Under the pieces are notes generated by a model. The model was not told the DNA's origin. It ran no database searches and saw only the letters and a list, made by a program, of their open reading frames with translations. Both the position numbers and the translations under genes were made by a program. From contig NZ_BCUT01000005.1 of NCBI RefSeq assembly GCF_001591365.1, forward strand, positions 558,001 through 622,000: DNA of 64,000 nt, in the 5' to 3' direction. Shown piece after piece: positions 51,868 to 61,019 of this stretch. How positions within the stretch are numbered: position 1 is the first letter of the stretch; each line of letters starts with the position of its first letter. This stretch comes from Variovorax paradoxus NBRC 15149 (GTDB taxonomy: Bacteria; Pseudomonadota; Gammaproteobacteria; Burkholderiales; Burkholderiaceae_C).

Positions 51868-52638
51868 ATGATCATCGTCGGACACCGCGGCGCGCGGAAC
51901 CTCTGGCCCGAGAACAGCATGAGCGGCTTCCGCCGCCTGATCGCGCTGGGCGCGGATGCGGTCGAATTCGACGTGCAGGAAACGCGCGACGGCAAGGCCG
52001 TGGTCATCCACGATCCGCTGCTCGACCGAACCACCCAAGGCACGGGCGCGGTGCGCGAGCACGATGCGGCCGAGGTGCTGGCCACGCGCCTGCGCAAGGG
52101 GCAGGGCGCGCAGGGGGAACAGCGGGGCGATGAAGCCGGCGAATGCGTGCCCTCGCTGGCCGAGGTGCTCAAGCTCTTCGCGCCCACGCGCATGGAGCTG
52201 CACGTCGAGATCAAGACCGACGCCGCCGGCGAGCTGCCGCCCGGCGCCATCGCGCGCACGGTGCAGGCGCTGCACGATGCGGGCGTGGCCGAGCGCAGCA
52301 TCCTGACCTGCTTCGTGCCCGAGGTGCTGGCGCAGGTGCTCGCCCACTGGCCGCGCGGACGCGTGCTGGCTTCGCTCGACCACCGCTCGGCCGAAATGCT
52401 GGGCGGCATCACGCGTGCGCTGGCGCGCTACGCGGCGCTGCCGGGCTGCATCGTCGCGGTCGAGAAAAAGCTCTTGGCCGCCACCTGGCCGCAGTGCCTG
52501 GCCGCGCTCGGCAGCGAGCGGCTGGGTGCCTGGGTGGTCAACGAGCCCGATGAAATTGCACAATGGCTCGCCATGCCCCTGCGCCAGATCACCACCGACC
52601 GACCCGACCTGGCGCTGGCCGCGCGCGCAAGGACATGA
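51868..52638 (+). CDS. ugpQ: Glycerophosphodiester phosphodiesterase (UgpQ-like)
   Basis: A 256-residue cytosolic GDPD. The catalytic start is GHRGARNLWPENS (histidine, arginine, glutamate), followed by DAVEFDVQETRDGKAVVIHD with the metal ligands and second histidine, and HVEIKT. It has no signal peptide, so it acts on diesters after import, as UgpQ does. The stop overlaps the start of the PhoD-type gene (ATGA). Residues 75-92 form an unusual charged insertion. Confidence 0.93.
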   Translation: MIIVGHRGARNLWPENSMSGFRRLIALGADAVEFDVQETRDGKAVVIHDPLLDRTTQGTGAVREHDAAEVLATRLRKGQGAQGEQRGDEAGECVPSLAEVLKLFAPTRMELHVEIKTDAAGELPPGAIARTVQALHDAGVAERSILTCFVPEVLAQVLAHWPRGRVLASLDHRSAEMLGGITRALARYAALPGCIVAVEKKLLAATWPQCLAALGSERLGAWVVNEPDEIAQWLAMPLRQITTDRPDLALAARART

Positions 52639-54176
52639 GGGTCTCGCGCCGCCGCCTGCTGCTCGGCGGAATGGCCGCCGCCTCGCTCGGCCACCCGTTC
52701 CTCCGGCTCCACGCGCAGCAGGCCGCGCGCGGGTTTCCGTTCACGCTGGGCGTGGCGTCCGGCACCCCCAGGCCCGACGGCATGGTGCTGTGGACCCGGC
52801 TGGCGCCCGATCCGCTGCAGGGCGGCGGCATGGGCGAGGCCCCGGTCGACGTGCAGTGGGAAGTGGCACACGACGAGGGCTTTGCACGCATCGCGGCAAG
52901 GGGCAGGGCGACGGCCACCGCGGCGCTCGCGCATTCGGTACATGTCGAAGTGCAGGGCCTCGCGCCCGGCCGCCCCTACTGGTACCGCTTCACGGCCCTT
53001 GGCGCGCGAAGCCCCGTGGGCCGCACCCGCACCGCGCCGGCCGAAACCGATGCCGCACCGCAACCGCTGCGCTTTGCCTTCGCGTCATGCCAGCAGTACG
53101 AGCAGGGCTACTACGCGGCCTACCGCGACATGGCGATGCAGCCTTTGGACTTCGTCGTGCACCTGGGCGACTACATCTACGAAAGCTCCTGGGGCTCGCG
53201 CCACGTGCGCCACCACCAGGGCGGCATTCCCACGCAGCTCGGCGAGTTCCGCGACCGCTATGCGCTCTACAAGACCGATCCGCACCTGCAGGCCGCGCAC
53301 GCCGCCTTCCCCTGGCTCGTGACCTGGGACGACCACGAGGTGGCGAACGACTACACCGACGATGTTTCGCCGCGCAGCATCGATCCCGCGCAGTTCCTTG
53401 CGATCCGCGCCGCGGCCTACCAGGCGTGGTACGAGCACATGCCCGTGCCCGCCAGCATGCGGCCGACCGGCGCCGCGGCCACCATCTACGGCCGCCACCG
53501 CTTCGGCCGCATGCTCGACGTGTTCCTGCTCGATGGGCGGCAGTACCGTTCGCACCACGCCTGCCTGGCCGGCCGCAGCGCCTCGCCGCTGGCCGACTGC
53601 GCCGACCGGCTGGCGCCGGAGCGCAGCTTCCTCGGCGCGAAGCAGGAGGCCTGGCTCGCGAACGAACTGGCCGCACCGCCGGCCCGCTGGACCGTGATCG
53701 CCCAGCCCACGCTGCTGGCCGAGGCCGACCGCAAGCGCGGCCCCGAGCACGGCTACTGGATGGACGGCTGGGACGGCTACGCTGCCTCGCGCACGCGCCT
53801 GCTCGATGGCCTGGCCGCGAACAAGGCGCGCGGCGGCGACGCGCTGGTCATCAGCGGCGACGTGCATGCCTTCTGGGCCGCCGACCTGCGCCGCGAGCCG
53901 CAGGGGCCGGCGGTGGCCACCGAATTCGTCGGCGGCGCCATCACCTCCGAAGGCCCCAGCGCCGCCGGCGTGGCCAACATGCTCGCCAAGAACGAGCACC
54001 TGCGCTACGGCCGCGGCGACAAGCGCGGCTATGCGCAGATGGCGCTCGATGCGCGCGGCTGCACGGTCGAGTTCCGCGCCGTGGACGACGAAAAGGCCGA
54101 GGACGCCGCCGTCGCGCCGATGGCACGCTTTGCGGTGGAGCGCGGCGCGCCCGGCGTGCATCTTGAAAGCACCTGA
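52635..54176 (+). CDS. PhoD-type alkaline phosphatase/phosphodiesterase (Tat substrate)
   Basis: A 513-residue exported enzyme. A twin-arginine signal (RVSRRRLLLGG, residues 2-12) directs folded export. The N-terminal beta-sandwich domain (about 35-130) precedes the metallophosphatase domain, where FASCQQYEQGYY, LGDYIYESS, WDDHEVANDY and ISGDVHAFW supply iron/calcium ligands of PhoD. These enzymes release phosphate from mono- and diesters outside the cell membrane. It is the last gene of the operon, coupled to GDPD. Confidence 0.93.
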   Translation: MRVSRRRLLLGGMAAASLGHPFLRLHAQQAARGFPFTLGVASGTPRPDGMVLWTRLAPDPLQGGGMGEAPVDVQWEVAHDEGFARIAARGRATATAALAHSVHVEVQGLAPGRPYWYRFTALGARSPVGRTRTAPAETDAAPQPLRFAFASCQQYEQGYYAAYRDMAMQPLDFVVHLGDYIYESSWGSRHVRHHQGGIPTQLGEFRDRYALYKTDPHLQAAHAAFPWLVTWDDHEVANDYTDDVSPRSIDPAQFLAIRAAAYQAWYEHMPVPASMRPTGAAATIYGRHRFGRMLDVFLLDGRQYRSHHACLAGRSASPLADCADRLAPERSFLGAKQEAWLANELAAPPARWTVIAQPTLLAEADRKRGPEHGYWMDGWDGYAASRTRLLDGLAANKARGGDALVISGDVHAFWAADLRREPQGPAVATEFVGGAITSEGPSAAGVANMLAKNEHLRYGRGDKRGYAQMALDARGCTVEFRAVDDEKAEDAAVAPMARFAVERGAPGVHLEST

Positions 54177-54244
54177 TCGCTGCAGCCTTGCGCTGTCGTG
54201 ACTATGATGGCCGTCGCACTTCCATCGCCCGGAGCGACACCCCC

Positions 54245-55255
54245 ATGAGCATTCCGACCACCCGACTCGGCCGCACCGGCCTCACCGTCTCGCGCCTTGC
54301 GCTCGGCACCATGACCTTCGGCCTGCAGACCGACGAGGCCGTGTCGCACCAGATTCTCGACAAGGCCGCCGAGGGCGGCATCAACTTTCTCGACACCGCC
54401 GACGTGTATCCGCTCGGCGGCACCGTCGAAACCACGGGCCGCACCGAAGAGATCATCGGCCGCTGGCTGCAGAAGCAGGGCGCCGCGGGCCGCCGCCGCT
54501 TCGTGGTGGCCACCAAGGCCGTCGGCAAGGTCGGCCCCAGCAGCTGGGACCAGGGCGCCTCGCGCAAGCACCTGCTCGACGCCATCGATGCCTCGCTCAA
54601 GCGGCTGCAGACCGACCACGTCGACCTCTACCAGCTGCACAGCGACGACCGCGAGACGCCGCTCGAAGAGAGCCTGGAGGCGCTCGACGTCATCGTCAAG
54701 TCGGGCCGCGCGCGCTACATCGGTGTCTCCAACTTCCTGGCCTACCGGCTGGCCCGCGCACTCGGCAAGGCCGAGCTGCACAAGCTCACGCGCTATGTGT
54801 CGGTGCAGCCGCGCTACAGCCTGCTGTTCCGCGAGATCGAACGCGAGCTGCTGCCGCTCGCGGGCGAAGAGGGCCTGGGCGTGATTCCCTACAACCCGCT
54901 GGCCGGCGGCCTGCTCACCGGCAAGTACAAGCCCGGCGCCGCGCCCGAGCAAAACACCCGCTTCACGCTCGGCACGGCCGGCGGCATGTACCAGGACCGC
55001 TACTGGAACGAGCGCAGCTTCAACACCGTGACCCAGCTGCACAAGCTGGCCGACGAAGCCGGCGTGCCGCTGGCCACGCTGGCGGTGGCCTGGGTCATGG
55101 CCAACCCGCTCATCACCGCGCCGCTGCTTGGCGCGAGCCGTCCCGAGCAGCTCGACGCCACGCTGGCCGCGGCCAGCTACAGGCTGGACCCCGCGCTCAA
55201 GCAGAAGCTCGACGAGCTCACGGCCGAATACCGCAAGGGCGACGCGCCCCGTTAG
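54245..55255 (+). CDS. Aldo/keto reductase
   Basis: A 336-residue TIM-barrel oxidoreductase. The catalytic tetrad fits: FLDTADVYPLGG (Asp and Tyr), VATKAVGK (Lys), LYQLHSDD (His). The NADP site lies in NPLAGGLLTGKY and LGASRPEQLD. It resembles the AKR11/12 group (YhdN/Tas-like). It follows the phosphatase gene after 68 bases with its own spacing and is probably separate. Substrate unknown. Confidence 0.92.
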   Translation: MSIPTTRLGRTGLTVSRLALGTMTFGLQTDEAVSHQILDKAAEGGINFLDTADVYPLGGTVETTGRTEEIIGRWLQKQGAAGRRRFVVATKAVGKVGPSSWDQGASRKHLLDAIDASLKRLQTDHVDLYQLHSDDRETPLEESLEALDVIVKSGRARYIGVSNFLAYRLARALGKAELHKLTRYVSVQPRYSLLFREIERELLPLAGEEGLGVIPYNPLAGGLLTGKYKPGAAPEQNTRFTLGTAGGMYQDRYWNERSFNTVTQLHKLADEAGVPLATLAVAWVMANPLITAPLLGASRPEQLDATLAAASYRLDPALKQKLDELTAEYRKGDAPR

Positions 55256-55294
55256 GCCGCAAGGAGTGAACATCCCCCAACTCGCGCTGCTGCC

Positions 55295-56233
55295 ATGGCA
55301 CAGCTGATGTCGCTGCTGGTGCAGAACGCGATCGCAATCGTCTTCGCGGCGAGCTTTGCCGCGCGCCTCGGACTGCCGGTGCCCGCGGCCGCGGTGCTGG
55401 TGGTGTCGGGTGCGCTGCTGGCGGCCGGCAATGTCTCGGTGGCGGGCGTGGTGCTGGCTGCGGTGCTGGCCAACGTGCTGGGCGATGGCGCGTGGTTCTA
55501 TGCCGGGCGCCGCTTCGGCTACCGTTTCATGCGGCTTCTGTGCCGCATCTCGCTGTCGCCCGATTCATGCGTGCGGCGCGGCGAATCGCTGATCGGCCGG
55601 TGGGGCGGCCTCTCGCTGGTGGCCGCCAAGTTCGTGCCGGGCGTCTCGGTGGTCGCGCCGCCGATGGCCGGCGCGCTGGGCATGTCGGTGTGGCGCTTCA
55701 TCGGCTTCGACATCGGCGCCGCGCTGGTCTGGACCGTCGTCTTCCTCGGGCTGGGCTGGGCCTTTCGCGACCAGATCCAGGAGGTGCTGGCCATGCTGGC
55801 CCAGGCCGGCGGCATCGCGACCGCGGCCCTGGTGGTGGTGCTGGCCGTGATGCTGGCGGTGCGCTACTGGCGCCGGCGCGCCTTCATGCGGCTCACGGGC
55901 ATGCCGCGCATCAGCGTGGACGAGCTGCACGAGCTGCTCGCGAGCGAGGCGCCGCCGCTGGTGATCGACGTGCGCGGGGAGGCCGGCGTGCAGGTCGATC
56001 CGCGCCGCATTCCCGGGGCGCTGCCGTACACGCTCAAGGCACTGCAGCAGCGGCATCCGGAACTGCCGCTGGTCGGCGGGCGCGACGTGGTGCTTTACTG
56101 CAACTGCCCCAACGAGGTGTCGGCCGCGCTGGCTGCGCGCGTGCTGCTGGCGCGCGGTGCGCGGCGCGCACTGCCGCTGACGGGCGGGCTCGATGCCTGG
56201 GTGGCCTCGGGCCGGCCGACGAGCCTGCACTGA
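55295..56233 (+). CDS. DedA/VTT membrane protein fused to a rhodanese domain
   Basis: A 312-residue fusion. Residues 1-190 are a DedA (VTT, SNARE-associated) domain with GRRFGYRFMR, the loop ERGGSLSLVAAKFVPG-like segment GRWGGLSLVAAKFVPGVS, and a final helix. Residues about 205-305 form a rhodanese domain with VDVRGE-type VIDVRGEAGV and the active-site loop VLYCNCPNE, with an apparently intact cysteine. DedA proteins flip or carry lipids such as undecaprenyl phosphate; rhodanese handles sulfur. The joint role is unknown. Confidence 0.9.
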   Translation: MAQLMSLLVQNAIAIVFAASFAARLGLPVPAAAVLVVSGALLAAGNVSVAGVVLAAVLANVLGDGAWFYAGRRFGYRFMRLLCRISLSPDSCVRRGESLIGRWGGLSLVAAKFVPGVSVVAPPMAGALGMSVWRFIGFDIGAALVWTVVFLGLGWAFRDQIQEVLAMLAQAGGIATAALVVVLAVMLAVRYWRRRAFMRLTGMPRISVDELHELLASEAPPLVIDVRGEAGVQVDPRRIPGALPYTLKALQQRHPELPLVGGRDVVLYCNCPNEVSAALAARVLLARGARRALPLTGGLDAWVASGRPTSLH

Positions 56234-56265
56234 GGCCGTTCGTCGACGACGAGGAAATGTCGCGC

Positions 56266-56682
56266 TCAGTCCAGCCGGACCATCGGGCAGGACAGGACCA
56301 TTCGCTCATCGCGGGGCGAATGGTGCCAGCCGGGCAGGGCGCGCTTCTGGTACGCCTCGAGCGATGGGTAGCCCTGCACGCTCCAGCCGTAGGTGCTGAT
56401 CTGTTCGGCCTCGACCACCTCGTAGCGGCACTGCCGGCTGCGCGCCATGAGGCGAAAGACGATGCGGCCATGCTCCGCGGCAAGGTCTTTCTCCAGCACG
56501 CTGTAGCGGCCGGGCTTGCAGATGCTGAAGCTCGAATTCCATTCGATGGTTTGCGTCCGCACGTACAGCCCGCCCGAACATGCGCGCCCGGTGCCGCTGA
56601 ACACGGCCGTGAAAGGCGCCGCGGCAATGGCCGTGCCAGCCAGGGCATGAAGGGCCAGTGCGGCCATCCAGCGGTTCTGCAT
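56266..56682 (-). CDS. Hypothetical exported protein
   Basis: A 138-residue protein with a signal peptide (MQNRWMAALALHALAGTAIAAA). The mature part has four cysteines, likely two disulfides (TGRACSGG, SICKPG, SRQCRY, VLSCPM), and mixed beta-type sequence. I do not recognise a family. The ORF continues upstream to 58068 only as shadow of the kinase. It is divergent from the sensor kinase gene 85 bases away. Confidence 0.75.
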   Translation of the reverse strand: MQNRWMAALALHALAGTAIAAAPFTAVFSGTGRACSGGLYVRTQTIEWNSSFSICKPGRYSVLEKDLAAEHGRIVFRLMARSRQCRYEVVEAEQISTYGWSVQGYPSLEAYQKRALPGWHHSPRDERMVLSCPMVRLD

Positions 56683-56766
56683 GCGATCTGCTCCCGTGTG
56701 TTGCATCCCCCGTGCCCTTGCGATCTTAAGGTTCGCGGCGCCGCCCGGTGGTAGTCTTGCCTCCCG

Positions 56767-58137
56767 ATGAACCTCCGCACCAAGATCGTCGCGCTGGCCG
56801 TTGCACCGCTGCTGGTTGCACTGGTGCTGGTGGCGCTGGCGGTGCGCCACCAGGAGCATGACCTGGCGCAGCGCGAGCGCGCGCTGATCGAGAAAAGCTA
56901 CATGGCCCAGCGGCGCAGCGAACTGCGCAGCTACGTCGACCTTGCCGTGAGCACCGTGCGGCCGCTGTACGACGCCGGCCAGGACGACGAGCAAGCCCGC
57001 AGCGAGGCCCTGCGCCGCCTGGCCGCGCTCGACTACGGCGACGACGGCTACTTCTTCGTCTACGACATGCAGGGCCGCTCGCTCATGCATTCGCGCCAGC
57101 CCGATCTGGTGGGGCAGAACCTCTGGGACATGCGCGACTCGCGCGGCCGCTTCACCATCCAGGACCTGATCGCGGGCGCGCGCGCGGGCGGCGGCTATGT
57201 GGAGTACGAATGGCGCAAGCCCTCCAGCGAGCAGATGGCGCCCAAGCTCGGCTACGTCACTGCGCTGCCGCGCTGGAACTGGATGGTCGGCACCGGCCTG
57301 TACCTGGACGACATAGAGACCACCATGCAGGCGCTCGACCGCCAGATGAGCGCCAACGTCACCACCACGCTGCTGTGGATCGCCGGCATCGCGGCGCTGT
57401 GCCTGGGCGTGGTGAGCGCCACCGGGCTGCTGCTCAACCTCAGCGAGCACCGCACGGCCGAGGCCAAGCTGAGGTTGCTGGCGCGGCGCGTGGTGCAGTC
57501 GCAGGAAGAAGAGCGCGGCCACCTCGCGCGCGAGCTGCACGACGGCACCAGCCAGACGCTGGTGTCGGCCAAGCTGCTGATCGAATCGGCCGTGGATGCG
57601 CTCGACCGCGAGCGCCAGCCCGCGCCGCCCGCGCTGAGCAAGGCGCTGCAACGGCTCAACGATTCGCTGATCGAGGTACGCCGCATCTCGCACCGCCTGC
57701 GGCCGGCCCTGCTCGACACGCTCGGCCTGCCCGCCGCGCTCGAGCGCCTGGGCGACGAATTCGCCGAAGAGGGCGCCATCGACGCCTCCATCATGATCGA
57801 GGGCGAGGCCTTCGAACTCTCGCAGGAGGCCAAGACCGCGCTCTTTCGCGTCACGCAGGAGGCGCTCACCAATGTGCGCAAGCACGCGCAGGCGCACCGC
57901 GTGCACATTGCGCTGGGCTTTTCCGACGAGGACGGCGTGCGCCTTTCGATCGGCGACGACGGCATCGGCTTCGACGTGGAGGCGATGCAGCTCGATGCGC
58001 GGCGCGGCATCGGCCTGCGCAACATGCGCGAGCGCATGGAGTCGATCGGCGGGCGCCTGGACGTGCAATCGGGCGAAGGCGGAACCACCATCGTGGCCGA
58101 AGTGCCGGCCCGCAGCGCGAGGCCCGAGCCGGCATGA
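56767..58137 (+). CDS. Sensor histidine kinase with single Cache domain (NarX-like)
   Basis: A 456-residue kinase. Helix 1 (about 8-26), periplasmic sCache_2 domain (about 35-190) with DDGYFFVYDMQGRSLMH, helix 2 (about 197-218). HisKA_3 dimerisation domain with the phospho-site ARELHDGTSQTL, then a HATPase domain with IGDDGIGFD and GIGLRNMRERM. Cache domains of this kind bind small organic acids. The stop overlaps the response regulator start (ATGA). Confidence 0.93.
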   Translation: MNLRTKIVALAVAPLLVALVLVALAVRHQEHDLAQRERALIEKSYMAQRRSELRSYVDLAVSTVRPLYDAGQDDEQARSEALRRLAALDYGDDGYFFVYDMQGRSLMHSRQPDLVGQNLWDMRDSRGRFTIQDLIAGARAGGGYVEYEWRKPSSEQMAPKLGYVTALPRWNWMVGTGLYLDDIETTMQALDRQMSANVTTTLLWIAGIAALCLGVVSATGLLLNLSEHRTAEAKLRLLARRVVQSQEEERGHLARELHDGTSQTLVSAKLLIESAVDALDRERQPAPPALSKALQRLNDSLIEVRRISHRLRPALLDTLGLPAALERLGDEFAEEGAIDASIMIEGEAFELSQEAKTALFRVTQEALTNVRKHAQAHRVHIALGFSDEDGVRLSIGDDGIGFDVEAMQLDARRGIGLRNMRERMESIGGRLDVQSGEGGTTIVAEVPARSARPEPA

Positions 58138-58778
58138 AGAACGACGCCGCCCCCGTCCGCCTCTTCCTGGTCGACGACCATCCGCTGGTACGCGACGGCC
58201 TGCGCGCGCGGCTCGGCGCCATGCCGGGGCTGGAGATCGTCGGCGAGGCCGGTAGCGCCGCCGAGGCGCTGGCGCTCATTGAAACGCTACAGCCCGACCT
58301 GCTGCTGATGGATGTCGGCATGAAGGACATGAACGGCATCGACCTGGCCGCACTGGTGCTGCAGCGCCATCAGCCCGCGCCGCACGTGGTGATGCTCAGC
58401 ATGTACGACAACCCCGAATACGTGCAGAAGGCCCTGCAGGTGGGCGCGCGCGGCTATGTGCTGAAGGACGCGCCCGCGGCCGAGATCGTCGCGGCCATCG
58501 AGGCGGTGTCGGCCGGCGGCACCTTCCTGAGCCCGGCCGTGTCGAAGAAGCTGTTCCGCAACCAGGCGCCCAGGCCGCTGCTCACGCCGCGCGAGAGCGA
58601 GATCCTCAGCGCGCTGGGCCGCGGCGAATCGAGCAAGCAGATCGCGCGCGACCTGGGCCTGAGCGTGCGTACCGTGGAGGCACACCGGCAGAGCATCAAG
58701 CGGCGGCTCGGCATCGAGGGGCAGGCGGAACTCATCAAGTATGCGGTGGAGCATGCGCGGGAGTTCGGGCAAGGCTGA
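58134..58778 (+). CDS. NarL/LuxR-type response regulator
   Basis: A 214-residue regulator paired with the Cache kinase. The receiver has DDH (14-16), phospho-acceptor D60 (LLLMDVGMKD) and K111 (YVLKDAP). The LuxR helix-turn-helix begins at LTPRESEILSALGRGESSKQ (about 154-173) and continues SVRTVEAHRQSIKRRLG. Its targets cannot be inferred here. Confidence 0.94.
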   Translation: MKNDAAPVRLFLVDDHPLVRDGLRARLGAMPGLEIVGEAGSAAEALALIETLQPDLLLMDVGMKDMNGIDLAALVLQRHQPAPHVVMLSMYDNPEYVQKALQVGARGYVLKDAPAAEIVAAIEAVSAGGTFLSPAVSKKLFRNQAPRPLLTPRESEILSALGRGESSKQIARDLGLSVRTVEAHRQSIKRRLGIEGQAELIKYAVEHAREFGQG

Positions 58779-58827
58779 ACCGCACTGTCTTTCCCAATCA
58801 AACCACACCTATCCAAGCCGATTTCGC

Positions 58828-59448
58828 ATGTCCGACCTTCCCCACAGCCCCGCCGCCGACCGCAACAAGCAGCCCATCCTCGAGGCGCTGGCCCGCATCC
58901 TCGGCGAGCGCGGCAGCGCGCTCGAGATCGCATCCGGCACAGGCCAGCATGCCGCATGGTTCGCCGCGGCCATGCCCGGGTGGACCTGGCAGCCCACCGA
59001 CGCAGACGCGCGCATGCTCCCCGCGCTTGCAAGCCGCGTCGCGCAGGCCGCACTGCCCAATCTCCGTGCGCCGCTGCTGCTCGACGTGACGGCGCCTCGA
59101 TGGCCGTCGCAAGGCGCCTTCGTTCGGGGAGAAGAAAAGTTCGACGCGATCTACTGCGCCAACATGCTGCACATCGCGCCCTGGGCCGCATGCGCCGCGT
59201 TGATGCAAGGCGCCGCGCGGCATCTGCTTGCCGATGGATTGCTGGTCACCTACGGCCCCTACTTCGAAGAAGAAGCCCCAGCGGCGCCGAGCAACCTGGC
59301 ATTCGACCAAGACCTGCGCGCCCGCAATTCCGAATGGGGCATACGGCGCCTGGAGGACGTGGCGGCCGAGGTGCGCCGCGCAGGGCTTGCGCTACGCGAG
59401 CGGCATGCGATGCCCGCGAACAACCTGCTGCTGGTCTTCGGCTTCTAG
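58828..59448 (+). CDS. DUF938 family SAM-dependent methyltransferase
   Basis: A 206-residue class I methyltransferase-like protein. SALEIASGTGQHAAWFAAAMPGW is motif I, with QPTDADARM and FDAIYCANMLHIAPW downstream, and YGPYFEEE late. These are DUF938 features; the substrate is unknown. It starts 50 bases after the regulator stop and ends three bases before the convergent hydrolase stop. Confidence 0.9.
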   Translation: MSDLPHSPAADRNKQPILEALARILGERGSALEIASGTGQHAAWFAAAMPGWTWQPTDADARMLPALASRVAQAALPNLRAPLLLDVTAPRWPSQGAFVRGEEKFDAIYCANMLHIAPWAACAALMQGAARHLLADGLLVTYGPYFEEEAPAAPSNLAFDQDLRARNSEWGIRRLEDVAAEVRRAGLALRERHAMPANNLLLVFGF

Positions 59449-59450
59449 GC

Positions 59451-61019
59451 TCAGCGCACGCGGGGCACCGCAGCGGTCAGCAGCGCCAGCGCCTGGTTCA
59501 GCGTCGAACCCGCGAAGCGCTCTCCCTTCGAATGCCCGATCCGCACCACGACCAGGTCGTGCGACGGAACCACCAGCACGAACTGGCCTCCTGCGCCGAG
59601 CATGTAGTAGGCCGAGGCCGGCACCGCGAGCGAGCCCATCCCGTTGATCCAGAAGAAGCCGCCGTAGATCGGACGCTTGTCCGCGGCCCAGGCCGGCGCC
59701 ACGCTGCTCACGAAGTTGACGAAGCCCTCGGGAAGAATGCGCTCGCCATTCCACATGCCGTCCTGCAGGTAGAGATTGCCAAGGCGCGCCCAGTCGCGCG
59801 CCGACATGAAGTCGTAGCCCTGCGTGAGAAAGTTGCCGTAGGGGTCGGTCTCGATCACCATCGAGCGGATGCCGATCTTGTCGAAGAGCGCGCGCTGCGG
59901 AAACGACAGGTAGTCCTCGCCGCGCTTTTCCACCGCGAGGCGGACCAGGTAGTTGGCCAGCACCGGATCGGTGTTGCGGTAGCGGCCCACGGCACCGGGC
60001 GGCCATTGCTGCGGCCGGGTGGCGGCATAGCTGAAGGCGTTGATGCGGCCCGTGTAGTAGTAGATGTGATCGGGGTAGGTGCCGTTGGGGTCGAAGTCCG
60101 GATCGTCCGGCGCCTTGATGCGCAGGCCGCTCGACATCTGCAGGATGTCGGAGATCTTGATCTGCTGCCGCGCATCGCCGGCGCCTTGCCATTCGGGAAT
60201 CGGCGCCGGCTGGTCGAGCTTGTACACGCCCTGCTTGATGAGCACCCCCATCATCGTGGCCACGACGCTCTTGCCCATCGACCACGATTCGAGCGGCGTC
60301 GCCGGGCCGATGCCGCTCATGTAGCGCTCGGCGACGATGCGGCCCTTGTGCGTGACCACGAAGGCCGATGTGTAGGCCTCGGGCACGGCGAACGCGGCAT
60401 CGACGGCCCGGGTCACCTTGGCCATGTCGACCTCGGCGGGCGGCGCATCGCCCGGCAGCACGTCGCCCATCGGCCATGGCTGCGTCGCGGGGTCGGGCAG
60501 CGTGCTCCTGACTTCGACCGGCGTGAAGAACACGTCGTCCCGGCCGGCCGGCAGCGTGACGCAGCCCTGCGAACCGAAGTGGCGCGCCACCAGCGTCGGG
60601 CCATTGGGAATCGAGATGCGAACCTCCTTTTTCACGCGGTCGACCACGGGCTTGCCGACGTTCTTGCGCTGGTCATAAGGGCCCACGAAATAGCCCAGGC
60701 TTTCGGCGGCGACGTCGGGGTCGATGCCGGTGATGAACACGGCAGAACACATCGTCTTGGCATAGCCGGAGGTGTGGTGCTCCAGCACGTTGCCGGGCGG
60801 CGGCACGTAGGGCGTGTTGATTTCGAGGGCCCGTGCGCGGGCAATGAGCGCCTCGCGCTCCGGCAGTTGTGCCGTGGTCGGCGGCAAGGGTGCGCCGATG
60901 CCGATCCCCCCGCCACCTCCACCCCCGCCGCCGCCGCCCCCACCGCAGGAGGCCAATGCAACTGCCAGGCCCAGTGCCGCGGCGGTGGTGGCGAGGGAGC
61001 GGCGGATCGAGCACTTCAT
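59451..61019 (-). CDS. Serine hydrolase lipoprotein, class C beta-lactamase-like, with polyglycine linker
   Basis: A 522-residue lipoprotein. The signal ends at the lipobox ALASC (about residue 25), directly followed by about 13 glycines. The main domain (about 170-510) has the SxxK motif SMGK, the YxN motif YRN, and DILQMSSGLRI around the binding site, as in class C beta-lactamase/DD-peptidase-like esterases. An N-terminal domain (about 45-165) with MCSAVFITGIDPDVAAESLG is unfamiliar. Likely an outer-membrane-anchored esterase or peptidase. Confidence 0.9.
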   Translation of the reverse strand: MKCSIRRSLATTAAALGLAVALASCGGGGGGGGGGGGGIGIGAPLPPTTAQLPEREALIARARALEINTPYVPPPGNVLEHHTSGYAKTMCSAVFITGIDPDVAAESLGYFVGPYDQRKNVGKPVVDRVKKEVRISIPNGPTLVARHFGSQGCVTLPAGRDDVFFTPVEVRSTLPDPATQPWPMGDVLPGDAPPAEVDMAKVTRAVDAAFAVPEAYTSAFVVTHKGRIVAERYMSGIGPATPLESWSMGKSVVATMMGVLIKQGVYKLDQPAPIPEWQGAGDARQQIKISDILQMSSGLRIKAPDDPDFDPNGTYPDHIYYYTGRINAFSYAATRPQQWPPGAVGRYRNTDPVLANYLVRLAVEKRGEDYLSFPQRALFDKIGIRSMVIETDPYGNFLTQGYDFMSARDWARLGNLYLQDGMWNGERILPEGFVNFVSSVAPAWAADKRPIYGGFFWINGMGSLAVPASAYYMLGAGGQFVLVVPSHDLVVVRIGHSKGERFAGSTLNQALALLTAAVPRVR

